Assembly (NCBI GenBank): GCA_945874095.1
Contig: CAMCFM010000053.1
Span: 1-13,950, forward strand
From: Candidatus Kuenenia stuttgartensis
GTDB lineage: Bacteria > Planctomycetota > Planctomycetia > Isosphaerales > Isosphaeraceae
DNA: 13,950 bases
Direction: 5' to 3'
The notes below the pieces were generated by a model. That model was given only the letters and a program-made list of their open reading frames with translations. It had not been told where the DNA came from and searched no databases. The translations under genes were made by a program, and so were the position numbers. Positions 9,101 through 13,950 of the stretch are shown in pieces. The stretch's first letter is position 1. Each line of letters begins with the position of its first letter.

Positions 9101-9989
9101 CTGCACCCAGACCTTCGCCCAGCGAGGTTCCGTCGGCCGATTGATCGAATGGCCGTGCATGTCCTGTCTTTGATAGAGCAGGAGTCTTGCTGAAGCACAT
9201 GAACATGAAGATATCGTTGAAGGTATCAAAGCCACCCGTCACCACCAAGTCCGACCGGCCTGTGGCCAATTCCATCTGAGCCAGGTGAACGGCCCCGAGC
9301 GAACTCGCGCAAGCCGCGTCAACCACGCAGTTTGTCCCACCAAGATCGAGACGATTGGCGATCCGCCCAGCGGTCACGTTCCCCAATAGGCCAGGGAACG
9401 AGTTCTCTTGCCAGGCGCTGTAATGTTCGCCGATGCGTCCGACCACTTTTTCAGCGGTTTCAGGATCCACGCCGCAATCGGCCAGCGACTTGCGCCAGAT
9501 TGGGTGACCTAGACGAGCACCCAGCGGAATGACCATTTCCAAGGTACCGGTCACGCCCAGAATCACCGAAGCGCGGTGGCGGTTGAAAGTCTTCCCAGCC
9601 GAGCCATAACCTGAGTCTGCCAGAGCATCGCGAGCCACCATCAGGCCCAGCAGCTGGGTGGTGTCGATGGCTTCAAGATTTTTAGGGGCGATCCCAAAAT
9701 CGAGAGGAGCGAAGTCGACGGGGTCAAGAAACGCCCCTCGCTTGCTGTAGGTCATGTCCGGCGCTTTGGGATCCGCATCGAAGTATTCGGATGCGCTCCA
9801 GTGAGTCATCGGAACTTCGCGAATCGAGTCGCGGCCTTCGAGGATATTCGACCAGAAACCGGCCGGCGAGTCGGCCTGAGGGAACAGACAAGCCATCCCC
9901 ACAATGGCGATTGGAACATCGCCTGAATGATGTTCAGGCTTTTGCCCGGCTTGCGATTCAGTCACGGTAGCGTTTTGATTGCGGGTCAA
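3144..9989 (-). CDS. pfaA: PfaA-type megasynthase, KS-MAT-ACP-ACP-KR-DH (2281 aa)
   Basis: Cytosolic iterative type I synthase that builds and reduces the acyl chain. Domains: KS ~25-480 with Cys227 (DAACASSL), His362 (EAHGTGT) and His404 (IGHAKA); malonyl-type acyltransferase ~595-925 with Ser696 (GHSLGE), Arg721 (EIRGKAM) and His808 (AFHSP); a long Pro/Ala/Ser linker ~940-1240; two acyl carrier proteins with phosphopantetheine Ser1278 and Ser1387 (both LGIDSIKR); ketoreductase ~1485-1960 with nucleotide-binding VVVTGGARGVT (1690-1700) and Ser1865, Tyr1878, Asn1882; hot-dog dehydratase ~1998-2265 with HxxxGxxxxP at His2013 and DxxxQ at Asp2185. All catalytic residues look intact. Two ACPs is few for the family; marine PfaA proteins carry about five or more. 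The start is TTG: upstream to the pfaD stop the frame is open but has no ATG or GTG, and only a weak GAG-type site precedes it. It lies 66 bp after pfaD and 3 bp before the next gene, so one operon is likely. Confidence 0.95.
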   Translation of the reverse strand: MTRNQNATVTESQAGQKPEHHSGDVPIAIVGMACLFPQADSPAGFWSNILEGRDSIREVPMTHWSASEYFDADPKAPDMTYSKRGAFLDPVDFAPLDFGIAPKNLEAIDTTQLLGLMVARDALADSGYGSAGKTFNRHRASVILGVTGTLEMVIPLGARLGHPIWRKSLADCGVDPETAEKVVGRIGEHYSAWQENSFPGLLGNVTAGRIANRLDLGGTNCVVDAACASSLGAVHLAQMELATGRSDLVVTGGFDTFNDIFMFMCFSKTPALSKTGHARPFDQSADGTSLGEGLGAVVLKRLSDAERDGDRIYAVIRGVGTSSDGIGQAVYAPKAEGQVRCLKTAYEVAGVDPATVELVEAHGTGTKVGDGIEVKALAEVYREFAKEGAGRWCAVGSVKSQIGHAKAAAGVAGLIKAALSLHNKVIPPTIKVENPAEEISVGDSPFYVPTQPRPWPNNPKHPRRAGVSAFGFGGSNFHAVLEEHGPKASEIGWCDDIDLWTLTGDTPDEILQMVEKAPESAKWSALQRLAAHGRTASASAKNKTWRLSVVLKRDQDWSKQRQSILDGLQASKSAPKKLVNSPDGWYLGQGPASGRLALVFTGQGAQKVGMLRDAACRFPLLAQTLDEADLVAGRPSGFLVSKIYPTHLWNDTAKANAEAELTRTDVAQPALAALGFGLARVLGDFGVAPHALAGHSLGELTALAAAGRIMPKQIHKLVEIRGKAMSKAADAANARNGKGGMLAILAEESAWAGLLQAAPFAGQVTVANRNAPNQTVVAGSSALLEQLAKKLGDLKIRFKMLPVDSAFHSPWVQEASRELASALASVPWRTSPRAVYQNTTAKPYPDDSATASDLLSNQLACQVDFVGMVRQMEADGCTTFLEVGPDSRLAGLIRQSLARPEDSEVFAISEVAETTPSKGILDLARTLARLWAGGHGVALEKWQPAQTAIRVAPEKKTLTVPLSGANLRPNPATMPVVVKPKAAPVVEALKIEQKPEKLVLESTPAPEVSKVLLANEPKNTRIPSSPGSPKLTSSRFRLESTESPVKSVENRISPVSGSPELKESSRMTPFETKAGPVKAQQSPPANTLIALQKLMEQTAAVHAQFLATQRHAQETVRMLLGGGQIVQNMSEPQQTNGVHAFNGGNGQHSKPAPAPQSMPMTFAAVAPAAPAHVTEPVASTGMPIPSPSTVYSAPAPMVMAVEEAEEDVFAAPAAWTPPVAAPAPQPVAAPVAAAAPSGNAAPSALAVILLEIVSEKTGYPLEMLDLDQQLDADLGIDSIKRVEILSAIQERRSDLPHVRTDQFGALRRLRDVVELLDATAPAVAAAPAPQPVSVVPVAPVAPVAAAPAANTDALAAIIKEIISEKTGYPVEMLDLDLQLDTDLGIDSIKRVEILSSIQERMPNIPHIRTDQFGALVTLRDIIKALADLDPTPPDGSGGPGGHAGSAGSSSDRPAVREVSSSSVRTSRLAVKSMDESEPRASFTPPAGSQVWILGSESDFTAALADQWNSRGVQATVIRPDEVDRAEPPDRLLGLVLTTSNSYDHAAFGRVLRLVQKVSKPLRATAQESFGFVAAITLLDGRFGFETDPAESEDLAGWPTASLSGLVKTLAWEWSDVAARILDVDPRWAEWRSAEAAARVVDELLTDGPVERGLSDREPGVTVETALEPLPRSGSADIESLRVIFAPGDLVVVTGGARGVTAEVAAAFAEAAQPTLLLLGRSAEPGPEAEGLAGCKTESELVGALARQNTAKRLPAQLVAEARRTLADREVRQNLERFRQFGAKVVYRAVDLQNGEAVGKALAEAARTIGPIRGVIHGAGVLADKRVEDLTADACAPVLETKVRGLLNVLQGVDPTSLRFVSLFSSITARVGRTGQAAYAAANEMLNKLAIHQSRLYPNCRWLSLGWGPWDGGMVTPALKKVFASEGVGLIPLVGGSWTLLELIGGTPSNASGVEILVLEGEGRPIIPSRKVPEQAPKPKGLNGRFEKPGRSPSARMVWEKPASLEEWPVLKHHVIDGAAVIPTALLTEWMVEAAMHVLPGLDLARVESMKVLKGVILRGDGPAQLQAWVDEVIQSQDGQVTALVAIRGVKAGSDRVLDHARARVILSPESPQIQAPAWLGHQPKQVWPNPYQNLLFHGREFQALSGPVGYDETSFVGGLARGSQPAGWFKSPSRLHWVVDPLVLDVIMQGLCAWPKMTGTHFSLPMGFESLQWRSVPPEAYAQGGVALRLERRTAHEVRADAVVWDAAGHLIGRVDGIHGILDAHLAEAFLSNTISQASGC
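5709..6257 (-). repeat. Tandem acyl-carrier-protein modules in pfaA
   Basis: Two copies of a 74-residue ACP module, at 6036-6257 (residues 1245-1318) and 5709-5930 (residues 1354-1427), have a period of exactly 109 codons. Both contain SEKTGYP, LGIDSIKRVEILS and RTDQFGAL. They differ mainly in helix 3 and at the C-terminal end, and are separated by an Ala/Pro/Val-rich linker (about 1319-1352). The modified serines are codons 6156-6158 and 5829-5831. The copies are clearly homologous at DNA level but have diverged at many third positions, so the duplication is not recent. Confidence 0.93.
6732..6911 (-). repeat. Degenerate ~30-residue duplication in the MAT-ACP linker of pfaA
   Basis: Within the long linker, residues 1027-1056 begin GSPKLTSSRF and residues 1057-1086 begin GSPELKESSRM; both continue to a PVK motif (SPVKS, GPVKA) and then an SP pair. 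Seen at protein level and partly at DNA level (GGTTCGCCTAAATTGA against GGCTCCCCCGAGTTGA). The stretch is Ser/Pro-rich and looks disordered, unlike the Ala/Pro linkers nearer the ACPs. Alignment was by eye, so the boundaries are approximate. Confidence 0.5.
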
Positions 9990-10055
9990 GTGGATCGTCT
10001 CGACAAAAACCAGATGAGATTTTGATGCACGATGGCGAGCAGGGATCGGATTGGC

Positions 10056-11657
10056 TTAGCCCAGGGCTGAAGCCGCTTGTTGCTTGGAAGCGATGCGGGG
10101 CTGGCTTTGAGCCTCGCTCAGCAAACTGTCCAGTTCGTTGCTGGTCTTGGGCCGGGGATTCGGCACACCGGGTGGCAGAATCAGCCCTTGAAGCTGACCG
10201 ACACGGGCTCTAAGCAGAACCGAAGCCGCATAGAGCAGATTGAGGTTCACCAGAGGAGCTGTGCGTTGGGCTGGATCATCGAGAAAACTCCCTCGGGCCC
10301 AGTCATTGAAGGCGGCCATGGCCGGGCCACACCAAACCTGATAGTCCATGGTCCGATCCGGCACACCACGATTCGCCCAGCGTGAGGATTGGCCCAAATA
10401 CCAGCGGAACACCAGTGCCATGCGATACTTGGAGTCTTTTGCAGCCCGCTCCAGTTGCTCTGGGTCACGGTGCTTGAAGAATTCCGCAGTCTCAGTCCAG
10501 ACCTGATCGATCGGCTTCTTGAAAACGGTGTTCTCAAGATTCAGACGTTCTTTCTCAGGCAGGCTTTCCAGTGAGTCGTATGCTCTGTAAAGCTCGTAAA
10601 GCTTATGGGCACGCATCGCAAACAGGGTGCCTCGCTTCAGGACCTGAACCTTCACACCCATCTCGAACATGTCGGCCGCTGGTGCCATCGTGACTTCAGC
10701 CTGACGCGTTTCGGCCAGCATCTTGCGAACTATGTCCGACGAACCACTCTCCAGGCAAGCCTGATTGATCGAGCCTGTGACGACATAGTCGGCACCCATC
10801 GTCAGTGCTCCAGCCACAGCGTGAGGTGTCGAAATCCCGCCCGCTGCACCGACCCTGACCTTGGCAACTGCTGGAAACTCCTTCGAAAGGTGATCCCTCA
10901 GAGCGATCATCGTCGGGAAAAGCACCACGGCGGGTTGATTGTCCGTGTGGCCACCTGAATCGGCTTCAGCCGTGAGGTCATCAGCCAATGGAAGCTGGCT
11001 CGCCAGTTCGGCCTGTTGGGCTGTGATGTGGCCATCGCGAACCAGGTCAGCGAGCATCGACTGCGGCGGAGGTGCCAAAAATCGCTTGGCCACTTCCACG
11101 CGTGAGACTTTTCCGATCACTCGGTGACCGGTCACAATCGCTCCCGTGGCCGGGTCACGTCTCAGACCTCTGGCCCGGTAGTAAACAATGGCTGGTGAGA
11201 TATTGAGGTAAGCCGATGCTTCCACAAGCTTGACACCGGTCTGAACCAGAGTGTCGGCAATCGCCCATTCCAGGGCAGGTTCCGATGGGTTGTGGATCAG
11301 GTTCACACCCCAGCCCGGAGCATCGCCCAGGTCGTGGTGCAGTTGATCGACGGCTTTGACTACTTCAGGCAAGCCCAGGCCAGCCGCCCCGAATGCACCG
11401 ACAAAACCGGCCCTAACCATTGACCTGACAAGGTCTACCGATGCAATCCCGTTCGCCATCGCACCCGACATCAAAGCGTATCGGCAACCGTGGCTCTGCT
11501 TAAAGCCCGGGCTGCCAAGGTCATCAGGTGATATCGCCGGAATGGTCACAGTCCCGCGGCCGTCGATCTCGACGGACAACGGAAGCCGCACGCGGCCCAG
11601 TGCAGATTCCCATGTTGCGGATTGTTCTTGTGACGAAGCCAACGGTACCGCCTCCAC
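10056..11657 (-). CDS. pfaD: PfaD-type trans-acting enoyl reductase (FMN TIM barrel)
   Basis: At 533 residues, about the usual length of PfaD, the stand-alone enoyl reductase that saturates selected enoyl-ACP double bonds for a Pfa synthase. It belongs to the FMN-dependent nitronate-monooxygenase-like TIM-barrel group. Visible signatures are ALMSGAMANGIAS (61-73), GAFGAAGLG (87-95), the ADSGGHTDN active-site stretch (232-240), the phosphate-binding VGAAGGISTP (269-278) and GADYVVTGSINQ (288-299), followed by the PfaD-specific C-terminal region (FKHRDPEQLERAAKDSKYRM, 394-413; YQVWCGPAMAAFNDW, 439-453). It is the first gene of the operon, as pfa1 is in myxobacteria. The longest frame opens with GTG 11657, which has no clear ribosome site. 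A TTG five codons later (11642) has GGAGG 8 bases upstream and may be the true start. The stop is TAA at 10056-10058. Confidence 0.95.
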   Translation of the reverse strand: MEAVPLASSQEQSATWESALGRVRLPLSVEIDGRGTVTIPAISPDDLGSPGFKQSHGCRYALMSGAMANGIASVDLVRSMVRAGFVGAFGAAGLGLPEVVKAVDQLHHDLGDAPGWGVNLIHNPSEPALEWAIADTLVQTGVKLVEASAYLNISPAIVYYRARGLRRDPATGAIVTGHRVIGKVSRVEVAKRFLAPPPQSMLADLVRDGHITAQQAELASQLPLADDLTAEADSGGHTDNQPAVVLFPTMIALRDHLSKEFPAVAKVRVGAAGGISTPHAVAGALTMGADYVVTGSINQACLESGSSDIVRKMLAETRQAEVTMAPAADMFEMGVKVQVLKRGTLFAMRAHKLYELYRAYDSLESLPEKERLNLENTVFKKPIDQVWTETAEFFKHRDPEQLERAAKDSKYRMALVFRWYLGQSSRWANRGVPDRTMDYQVWCGPAMAAFNDWARGSFLDDPAQRTAPLVNLNLLYAASVLLRARVGQLQGLILPPGVPNPRPKTSNELDSLLSEAQSQPRIASKQQAASALG

Positions 11658-11843
11658 TCACTGAATGACCAAGAATTCGATTGAAATGCCAGCATAAGAC
11701 GCAATTTACGCGCCTACTCGCATAGATAGGACAACCTCAATCAGAAATCTCGCTCAAACGCGAAGATTCCCTAATTTTGCTGTAAACCCTATTCGTGCCA
11801 AATCATAACATGCAAAGTGAAACTGTGCCGAATAAAAAGAAAA
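11658..11843. other. Non-coding leader between pfaD and the tRNA-His terminator
   Basis: This 186-base AT-rich gap must hold the promoter of the minus-strand pfa operon. No convincing site was found. The best match on the minus strand is TTGGCA (complement of 11796-11801), 17 bases, then AAAATT (complement of 11773-11778): a good -35 with a poor -10. An imperfect palindrome with CCTA/TAGG ends lies at 11713-11730 and could be an operator, but only four bases of each arm match. No reading frame with coding character was seen. Confidence 0.35.
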
Positions 11844-11865
11844 AAGCGACCCAATTGGGTCGCTT
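11844..11865 (-). terminator. Rho-independent terminator of tRNA-His
   Basis: A perfect 22-base palindrome (AAGCGACCC, AATT, GGGTCGCTT) gives a 9-bp stem with a four-base loop. On the minus strand it is followed by TTTTCTTTTTAT, the T-rich tract expected of an intrinsic terminator. It lies 13 bases past the tRNA discriminator base. On the plus strand the stem is followed only by CTCTTTAG, so termination in that direction would be weak. Confidence 0.85.
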
Positions 11866-11878
11866 CTCTTTAGACAAG

Positions 11879-11952
11879 GGTGGATGACGGGATTCGAACC
11901 CGCGATATCCAGATCCACAATCTGGTGCCTTAACCGCTAGGCCACACCCACC
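11879..11952 (-). tRNA. tRNA-His(GTG)
   Basis: Complete cloverleaf on the minus strand. The acceptor stem GTGGGTG pairs with CATCCAC (one G-U pair). The D stem is GCCT/AGGC, the anticodon stem CCAGA/TCTGG with loop TTGTGGA (anticodon GTG, reads CAC/CAU), and the T arm GCGGG-TTCGAAT-CCCGT. A G precedes the acceptor stem and faces C73, giving the extra G-1:C73 pair that is the identity element of bacterial tRNA-His. This fixes the family independently of the anticodon. CCA is not encoded: the bases after C73 are CTT, so it must be added by the CCA-adding enzyme. Confidence 0.97.
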
Positions 11953-11966
11953 GTGTGCTGAAAACA

Positions 11967-11995
11967 TTTATACAGAAACAGTCGCCCCCCGTCAA
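11967..11995 (-). promoter_or_regulatory. Sigma-70-type promoter of tRNA-His
   Basis: On the minus strand TTGACG (complement of 11990-11995) is followed by a 17-base spacer and TATAAA (complement of 11967-11972): five of six matches in each box, at ideal spacing. Transcription would start about 7 bases downstream, leaving a leader of roughly 7-10 bases before the tRNA G-1. The spacer holds a run of six G. With the terminator beyond, the tRNA appears to be a self-contained unit. Confidence 0.82.
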
Positions 11996-12152
11996 GATCG
12001 TTTGGCTGTTTTTAACCCAATCTTCGGATTACTGCCAATTCTACGATCCCCCTCAACAAATTCAGAAAGATTGGCTTACTCCCTACTCCCACAACTTGTT
12101 ACGATAACCCTCAAAACCAAAAAATCACGCCCTCTGAATTCCGGAGATCTTT
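11996..12152. other. Intergenic region upstream of the SDR gene
   Basis: AT-rich, non-coding stretch between the divergent tRNA-His and SDR genes. It must hold the plus-strand SDR promoter, but no pair of boxes with good spacing was found. The only clear element is the ribosome site CCGGAG (12141-12146), 6 bases before the TTG start. Confidence 0.5.
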
Positions 12153-12992
12153 TTGAAATCGAATCGCTTTCCCAAAACCGCCCTGATCACGGGAGCCAGT
12201 TCTGGAATCGGCATGGAGCTTGTTCGACAACTCTATTGCCACAAGGACTTAAAAGACCTCAGGATCATTGCAACAGCACGCAGGCTAGATCGTCTCGAAA
12301 AACTTGCTTCCGAATTTCCTGACGGCAAGGTCATCCCCTTTGCAGCCGATCTGGCCAGCCCTGACGATCGCGAACGGCTCTGGAACTTCGCCCTCCAGAA
12401 TTTCAGCCAGCTTGATCTGATCATAAACAATGCCGGCTTTGGAACTTACTGCCGGTTTGAAGAGAGCAACTTTGCGGTCATCCAGAAAATTTTCCAGGTG
12501 GATGTCGAAGCCGTTTTCGACCTGACTGCAAAATCCATAGCCTGGATGAAGCCGAATGGGTCAGGCCAGATTGTTCAAATTTCGTCGATTCTGGGCGAGG
12601 TCGGGCTCCCCTATTCTGCCACTTATACAGCCGCGAAACATGCCATCAACGGTCTCGTGAAAAGTCTTCGACCAGAACTCGCAGGGACCGGTGTTTCCGT
12701 ATGGGCGGCCTGCCCGGGCAGAACCGTTTCCGAATTCCGTGAAACCGCTGGCGAGGGCAGGACTTCCGTTCGCGGCAAGCATGCGGAATCGACGGAAGCA
12801 GTGGTGGCCGGTATCGTTCGGGGGATCGTCAGAGGGCATTCCAGGCCCCTGCTCTATCCGACGTGGAAGCCATGGCTTATCGCACATGTCGCTTGGGCTT
12901 GTCCACGATTGTGGGATCAGATCATGATCCGATATGGCCGAAAATTTGCGGCTGAGGATATGCCGGAAGTCTCAATCGGCCAAACGAAATAA
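12153..12992 (+). CDS. Short-chain dehydrogenase/reductase (classical SDR)
   Basis: A 279-residue NAD(P)-dependent oxidoreductase of unknown substrate. It has the classical SDR signatures: nucleotide-binding TGASSGIG (13-20), AADLA (64-68), NNAG (92-95), catalytic Ser145, Tyr158 and Lys162 (YTAAK), and the CPG loop (187-189). Arg43 and Arg44 after the second strand (TARR) suggest NADPH preference, which is an inference from the family. The last ~45 residues (RPLLYPTWKPW onward, Trp-rich) resemble the C-terminal tail of SDRs that handle lipophilic substrates, but do not define one. The start is TTG at 12153 with GGAG 6 bases upstream, and the Rossmann strand begins at residue 9 as expected. 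It is divergent from the tRNA and convergent with the GNAT gene, and is not part of the pfa operon. Confidence 0.9.
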   Translation: MKSNRFPKTALITGASSGIGMELVRQLYCHKDLKDLRIIATARRLDRLEKLASEFPDGKVIPFAADLASPDDRERLWNFALQNFSQLDLIINNAGFGTYCRFEESNFAVIQKIFQVDVEAVFDLTAKSIAWMKPNGSGQIVQISSILGEVGLPYSATYTAAKHAINGLVKSLRPELAGTGVSVWAACPGRTVSEFRETAGEGRTSVRGKHAESTEAVVAGIVRGIVRGHSRPLLYPTWKPWLIAHVAWACPRLWDQIMIRYGRKFAAEDMPEVSIGQTK

Positions 12993-13928
12993 TCGAGCGG
13001 TTTCGGTTTGCACAAATCCGGATTGCTCGTAAAGCTTAATCGCCGCGAGATTGGTGGAATCGGTCTGAACACACAAAATATCGTAACTTAGTCCAGAGGC
13101 ACACTTGATGGACTCTGTGATCAATAGCCGGCCATAGCCTTTACGGCGATGGTCGTCGTCCACAATCACGTCAATCAGGCCGATTCTCGAAACTCCCTCG
13201 CGACGACCATAAACAGACATGGGCCAAAGACATGAGCGTGCAATCACAGCCTTTTCTGCCTTATCCAGAATCTGCACCACCAACGGGTGGAACGCTTCGA
13301 CTGCAAGGGCCGACCAATTTTCTTCTGGATTCTCGTCTTCGAGAATATGAACCCGGGATTCACGTTTCAGCATGATGTTTTTGAGATGTCTGGGTTCCGT
13401 TTTCGCCAGATCAAATTCAAAGAGAACGCTTGAGGCCGATTCTTTGAACCCGTTCCTTTGAAAGGCTTGAAGGGTGGCTGGCTGACTCTCGAGGAATCCA
13501 GAAAACTCGCTCCCGCCATAGATACTCCAATAAAACGGGTTGAGCGGATGCCGGCCCCCACCATAAATCACCTTGGAGCCTAACGACTTAAGATGCCCGA
13601 TGCCGGCCTGAATCAATTGATCCTCAAGGATTGGATCATGAGGCGCACAGAGCATGGCAATGGTGCCAAGGTCATGGCTTAAGTAGCGACAGAATTTGAG
13701 TGGATCTTCTGGCCCGAAACCGCAGTGAACGAAGCCCGCAATCTCGCCGGTTTTTTCGTAAGTCGCTACGATCAGATCGCGATGAAAGAAATAAGGTCTT
13801 GAAACGACAAAAAGATCGAATTCCGTATTGGAAATCGGAACGGCAATATTTGGCCCCGACATCAGGCGATTCCACACCGACACGATACCGGCCAGGTCGG
13901 TATTTTGGAATGGCCTGAGTTGATACAC
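12972..13928 (-). CDS. Two-domain GNAT-like N-acetyltransferase
   Basis: This 318-residue protein is about twice the length of a single GNAT domain. The C-terminal half (~190-318) is a recognisable GNAT: strand 4 IGLIDVIVDDDHR, acetyl-CoA pyrophosphate loop RRKGYG (261-266, consensus Q/RxxGxG/A), then VQTDSTNLAAIKLYEQSGF (288-306). The N-terminal half (~1-175) has the same outline, with an opening RPFQNTDLAGIVSVWN, a strand-4-like EIAGFVHCGF (62-71) and an ending QRNGFKE (157-163) like the C-terminal EQSGF, but lacks a clear RxxGxG loop. It is probably a degenerate partner domain. The substrate is unknown. The start is GTG at 13928 with a weak AAGAGA about 6 bases upstream, and only 22 bases of upstream sequence are visible. 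Base composition is more AT-rich than in the pfa genes. The 3' end overlaps the SDR gene by 21 bp. Confidence 0.85.
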   Translation of the reverse strand: MYQLRPFQNTDLAGIVSVWNRLMSGPNIAVPISNTEFDLFVVSRPYFFHRDLIVATYEKTGEIAGFVHCGFGPEDPLKFCRYLSHDLGTIAMLCAPHDPILEDQLIQAGIGHLKSLGSKVIYGGGRHPLNPFYWSIYGGSEFSGFLESQPATLQAFQRNGFKESASSVLFEFDLAKTEPRHLKNIMLKRESRVHILEDENPEENWSALAVEAFHPLVVQILDKAEKAVIARSCLWPMSVYGRREGVSRIGLIDVIVDDDHRRKGYGRLLITESIKCASGLSYDILCVQTDSTNLAAIKLYEQSGFVQTETARLFRLAD

Positions 13929-13950
13929 GTCACGTTCTCTTGAAATTCAA

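Noticed and set aside
11713..11730. CCTA...TAGG palindrome as an operator for the pfa operon.
   Set aside because: Only four bases of each arm match, which is expected by chance in a region of this size.
1..13950. CRISPR array, insertion sequence, integrase or phage genes.
   Set aside because: None seen: no regularly spaced short direct repeats, no transposase or recombinase motifs, and no terminal inverted repeats with target duplications. The tRNA gene has no visible duplicated 3' end that would mark an attachment site.

Overview
The window carries most of a minus-strand operon for a polyunsaturated-fatty-acid-type (Pfa, 'secondary lipid') synthase. To its right lie a tRNA-His gene and two small convergent genes. 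Reading right to left on the minus strand, the operon is: a PfaD-type FMN enoyl reductase (10056-11657); a 2281-residue PfaA-type megasynthase with order KS-MAT-ACP-ACP-KR-DH (3144-9989); and a PfaC-type megasynthase that runs off the left edge, of which 1046 residues are visible as KS-CLF-start of AT (1-3140). The order ER, then KS-MAT-ACPn-KR-DH, then KS-CLF-AT matches what is known of the terrestrial myxobacterial pfa1-pfa2-pfa3 clusters. The marine gammaproteobacterial pfaA-B-C-D layout differs in having a separate pfaB acyltransferase gene. Related sets are also known in Planctomycetota. If the parallel holds, the missing part beyond position 1 should be the rest of the AT, tandem hot-dog dehydratases and perhaps a terminal acyltransferase.

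Organism: by eye the megasynthase genes are moderately GC-rich, in the high fifties percent. That is low for a myxobacterium, and together with weak Shine-Dalgarno sequences and frequent TTG/GTG starts it makes a planctomycete the best guess. This is inference, not proof. The right third (about 11.7-13.95 kb) is visibly more AT-rich than the operon.

How the genes should work together: the MAT of PfaA loads malonyl units onto the two tandem ACPs. The KS domains and the KS/CLF pair of PfaC condense them, the KR reduces the keto group, hot-dog DH domains dehydrate (and in PfaC probably isomerise), and the separate PfaD enoyl reductase saturates selected double bonds. The end product cannot be read from the sequence. 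A phosphopantetheinyl transferase (PfaE), which the ACPs need, is not in the window.

Right side: 11658-12152 is non-coding apart from tRNA-His(GTG) on the minus strand, which has a near-consensus promoter and a rho-independent-type terminator. A short-chain dehydrogenase/reductase (12153-12992, +) and a two-domain GNAT-like acetyltransferase (12972-13928, -) follow, with their 3' ends overlapping by 21 bp. Every protein gene here appears to start with TTG or GTG, not ATG.
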